Origin: Tricholomella constricta
Lineage: Eukaryota; Basidiomycota; Agaricomycetes; Agaricales; Lyophyllaceae
DNA length: 64,000 bases
Direction: 5' to 3'
Assembly: GCA_013368375.1 (NCBI GenBank)
Contig: JAACJP010000049.1
Coordinates: 1-64,000, forward strand
Shown piece after piece: positions 60,701 to 64,000 of the stretch. The stretch's first letter is position 1; each line of letters begins with the position of its first letter. The position numbers and the translations under genes were made by a program. Below the pieces are notes generated by a model. It saw only the letters and a list, made by a program, of their open reading frames with translations. It was not told the DNA's origin and did no database searches.

Positions 60701-61571
60701 TCACCTTACTTCTCCGGTCTCTCACGGCTGCGCGAGGGTTCGATCCTGTAAGGGGATGCACCGTGCACCCACTCCTATCTGTTGCTTAGTCTCTTGCTTC
60801 CTGTCATCGGCCCCCATGGCCCCCGTCTTAGACATGCTTGCTGACCGCTCCACTATTCTTACGCCCCTTTCGTAGTTATTATCCCACACCGACACCACTA
60901 CTTAGATCCCTATCAGTCAGCTGGACAGTTGTTTACTCATCAGTAGTCAGCGCTCTTACATACCGCCTTAGTCACTGGCTCGGCGATGTAGTATATAAGC
61001 CTAGGGTTGGAGATAGGATATCTCCAACCTGAACAATAACAGTATCTTCGGGTTTACACATTGATCGACTCTCAGGCTTACTCTCTCGTCGCCCTCATCA
61101 CGCTTCGCGCTCTTATCGCTGACTTGATTGTATTTAGGACTATCTAGGCTCGCGGCGGCTTGCGCTCTTTGCTCGCCTCTGCCCATCCGGACGTCCCCTT
61201 ACAGATCCTCGAGTAAGGCGATACTTTGTCCCATGACCCTCGGGGACTGGAGCACTGAATTGCTGATCTCGTGCGGTACCTCCGGTGAGAGTACACACAG
61301 GAAGGGGTCACACAAGCCCGGTTCTGCTGAGTGATCAGCAGTCTCGGCTCTGGGTCGGCACGCACGGATCAGCCGTCTGCCCAATGTCTGAGGGTGTCCA
61401 GAGACCCAACCCCACCACACACCCACGATGCAGGGTTACGTCATGCTTCGCTTCGCATCATGTGACAGACTCCCGCGTTCAATTCTAAGATGGGCAGATC
61501 CACTTCCATCGGACAGTTAGGGTAGCGGTTAAGCCCTCTGACGAGCCCCTTCGCAAGGGCGAAACTGTTCA
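60701..61571 (+). repeat. 405-bp repeat unit, copy 2, split by a solo LTR
   Basis: Unit copy 2 spans 60701-60746 and resumes at 61209, running to about 61571. It is nearly identical to copy 1 over 360 bp (a few substitutions, such as TCTTGGC to TCTCGGC and CGACGCAGG to CGATGCAGG). Confidence 0.75.
60747..61203 (+). mobile_element. solo LTR of an LTR retrotransposon, 457 bp
   Basis: Begins TGTAAGGGGA and ends TCCCCTTACA, so it has the TG...CA ends with a 10-bp inverted repeat of an LTR. It is flanked by a perfect 5-bp target duplication GATCC (60742-60746 and 61204-61208). A TATA box (TATATAAGC) at 60990-61000 fits the U3/R boundary and gives plus orientation. No internal retrotransposon genes are present, so this is a product of LTR-LTR recombination. 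The superfamily (gypsy or copia) cannot be told from the LTR alone. Confidence 0.85.
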
Positions 61572-61788
61572 TGAGTTCACCCTTCAGTGTCACGCTCACC
61601 TGACTTATTTCTTCGTCGCGTCAGCCCTCCTTCCCTCTACATCAAACAACACACTTCATTCTGATAGACATCCATGTATGTGTTTTCCTCAGTAATAGGA
61701 CCTGCCGTAAACTCACAAGATCTTTTTGTAGGCCATTTGAAGCGGATGAAGAGAATCATCGACGTCAGCGATGCGTCGCTCTGCGCTC

Positions 61789-63030
61789 TCAGCGCGAGAA
61801 CGAGGAATGCGAAAATAGTCGAAGACGGCGTCTTTCTGCCTCCACCGGACACCATCCTCTCCAAGACCTTTCTACCAATGCCATATGGTGATCAGCAAAC
61901 CGATTGACAAAGAAAGCACGGAAGACATCGAGGGAAAGAGAGAAGTGAAAGTCTTCTGGCAGAGTAGAATTATAGATTGGGAGGAGGTGTGCTGCACGGA
62001 CAATGGAGTCAATATGAATCACTTCAAGGGTGCGCCTTCACGATGTGTCAAACTCCGGTTTCACCACCCACAGTCCAGACTCAGGATCAGGCCCATCTCC
62101 GACTGGGATTAGCCAATGAACCAAGGCACAGGGATAATAGATATCATGAAAGGTAAAGGAAAAATAAAGCAGGACATGGCCGACAGTCATGCCCAGCATC
62201 CCTGGTCGATCTGCATCGGTGTCAACAAGAACTGTGTCATATCGTGGATACTCCCCACGCCAATTTGGGTTTGAACGGATACGCTGGTGGTGCATGCCAC
62301 CAACACTGCAGACATCACTTGGAGCATAGAAATGTGCCACAGCAGAGTGGTAGACAGATATCCGACCATGGAATGAAGGACATTCGTTGAGAGGAACCAG
62401 GTCAGCTGAGATGTTGGAGTCGGGGTGAAGCCGGGCCCAGGGAAAACGATGCAAAGCTTCAGAAAAGTGAGGAAGATTGATGTGTTGTGCAAGTGGCTGA
62501 AGATAGCGAGGATATCGAGATTCTGGACTAGCTTGTAAGTTCACAATACCCAGGAGTTGTGAATATAAACATACCTGCACACCGTGCAAGTTTGATGGAT
62601 GATAGAACCTTTGGACCTGATACTGGGCCAAGGTCCTCATCCTCGTCATCATTGTCATTTTCCGATTCCTCCAACGGCTCAGGCGCACCACCTTCGAGGA
62701 CCATCATAGTGTAGGATGATGTCGACCCAGCCATCATGCCTTGTAAATTCACAGCGCACTGCGGCAAGCTTCTCTAGTCGCAGTATGGTCCAGAGCATCT
62801 GAACCAGGGCATTAAATCGGTTTGAGCATCGCCACAGCTCCTTGACAGCCTTGATGTGCTTTGATTCAGTGATTGACGAGCACAGCCCATTGGGCGAGCC
62901 AAAGAGATGAATGGAAGGTACGTAGTGCACGAGAGAGTGTTGACGTGGGAGAGAGATGTCGACACGCACACCTGATTGAATAAAGATATTGCGATGGCAA
63001 TGGAAGCAATCCAGGGCTTGTATGGACTAT
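61789..63030 (-). pseudogene. Plavaka/KDZ-like DNA transposase, C-terminal remnant
   Basis: Reading minus strand from about 62970: SPNGLCSSITESKHIKAVKE, then RFNALVQMLWTILRLEKLAA, an acidic stretch, HSAVAHFYAPSD-type text, RIRSNPNWRGEYPRYDTVLV, VLLYFSFTFHDIYYPCALVHW, PDPESGLWVVKPEFDTS and VIHIDSIVRAAHLLPIYN, FRAFFVNRFADHH. These blocks are the conserved C-terminal half of the large Plavaka-type transposases of mushrooms (from memory). TGA at 62038-62040 interrupts S-R-R-T; the frame continues on both sides. The N-terminal half of the protein is not in the window next to it. Confidence 0.65.
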
Positions 63031-63305
63031 AATCGTCGTAATGCCATAATTTGCCACCTCGACTGTAGAAGTTACAGATGTTGCCAATATACACCGTGAA
63101 TACAAAATTGAAAGTCTTTTTAAGTGATTGGCAAGGCCTGGCTAGTATTATATTCACTTACCTCTTTACAGGTATTGCCAATGTACATGTGGATTATTTG
63201 AGGAGGCCGAGGTATATAAAATTGCATGGACATTGGGGGACACGGCAGGACTTGCTAATGTAGGTGCAGTTGATAGGGTTTTCAAATGAATATGAAAATA
63301 TATAT

Positions 63306-63984
63306 TTACGGCATCGCGTGTAATACAAATGTACAATTATATAGCTGTAGGGTCAGCGGCAGCCGCGAGGCGGGCCCGTTTCTGAGCGCGTTGTTGGTTT
63401 GCGACCTCGAAGTCATTGATGTCATCTTGCGCGGGGTACCTTCAGGTACAAGGCCAGCTGTAGATCCGAAAACTTCGCTAAAAGATCTGTTAATACATGT
63501 CATGACTTGGGTGTTTGACTTACTTGTTGAAATATTGCAGATGCCCTCGTGCTTCTTCCTCATCGTCGAACAATCCCACGATGTGCCAGAAGAAATCGGC
63601 GTACTTGAAGGCTCCGTCCGTAGTCTCCCACGAAAGCGTTGATGTAAGAGCAAACCGGACCTAGTGGTGACAGATGAGCATACGAGCAATGCGAGGAGTT
63701 GAGAAAACCTTACCTGAACTGCCACATAGGCAATCATGCGAGGTGTCATCGCAGTGAGCCCTGCAAGGGCCGCATTCCCTGCATTCCCTCGTTGTGTTCC
63801 GGGTGCCTGCAGAGCGGTCGAGGGGCCTTGATAGATGTGTCGACAAGCCTTGAAGAAAATTAGTGATGGCTGACAAGAACCAATGAAGACTTACTCGAGC
63901 CATGATATGCCCCCGAAGAATACCGGCTGACACGTCATCGGCATCGAAAACCTGGTCATCAGGAAATAGAAATCGGGGGAACAT
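63306..63984 (-). CDS. uncharacterised agaric protein (DUF6698-like), partial at the right edge
   Basis: Minus-strand exons separated by short introns read VFDADDVSAGILRGHIMAR, then AALAGLTAMTPRMIAYVAVQ, QVRFALTSTLSWETTDGAFK, YADFFWHIVGLFDDEEEARG and a tail with GLVPEGTPRKMTSM, stop near 63350. The arrangement 'T.R.IAY.AV..RF.L......W...DG.F.Y.DFF' resembles a family expanded in mushrooms that I know as DUF6698 (from memory). The gene runs past the right end. No function is known. Confidence 0.5.
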
Positions 63985-64000
63985 GTTAGCATGAACGGCA

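Overview
The window is nuclear DNA of an agaric-type basidiomycete (Agaricomycetes). The evidence is many short GT-AG introns (about 50-70 bp), an AA9 lytic polysaccharide monooxygenase, agaric-type F-box, BTB and seven-helix membrane protein families, a Helitron RepHel gene, a Plavaka/KDZ-like transposase remnant and an uncharacterised mushroom family at the right edge. The species cannot be named from the sequence.

Left part (0.5-13 kb), a decaying region. A b5-type NADH-cytochrome b5 reductase gene (579-1676, minus) has an 11-bp insertion that looks like a transposon footprint. A tyrosine-kinase-like protein kinase with an MLKL-like N-terminal helical domain is broken by a frameshift, two nonsense codons and an interruption. 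That interruption holds an F-box gene (4151-6063), itself carrying one nonsense codon. Three paralogous BTB genes follow (7.7-12.9 kb, minus; the third has an in-frame stop), with an F-box/nucleotidyltransferase-like gene between them.

Helitron (about 13.3-22.4 kb, minus). RepHel can be read as one continuous frame of 2335 codons (21989 to 14932) with one 50-bp intron and two in-frame stops. Downstream is a second gene (13301-14775) whose C-terminal half may be an OB-fold. A candidate Helitron 5' end lies at 22379, close to the end of an intact FAD monooxygenase gene.

Central conserved block (22.4-34 kb). An FAD monooxygenase (minus), a Kelch-MYND protein (plus) and a large HEAT-repeat LAA1/HEATR5-type trafficking protein (minus) all look intact.

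Right part (34-64 kb). Three related seven-helix membrane proteins (two minus, one plus), a small dual-specificity phosphatase, and a long gene-poor tract with simple repeats. Then come a single-pass surface protein, an AA9 enzyme with altered active-site residues, an F-box-like membrane-anchored protein, a mitochondrial NAD/pyrimidine-type carrier, an aldo/keto reductase and an ICMT-type methyltransferase. From 60.3 kb the DNA is repetitive: a tandemly duplicated 405-bp unit with a tRNA-like B box, whose second copy carries a 457-bp solo LTR with a perfect GATCC target duplication. Next are a degenerate Plavaka-like transposase and the edge of another uncharacterised gene.

The housekeeping-type genes are independent of one another; no operon or biosynthetic cluster is evident. 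Reading-frame damage is confined to the outer thirds, beside transposable elements.
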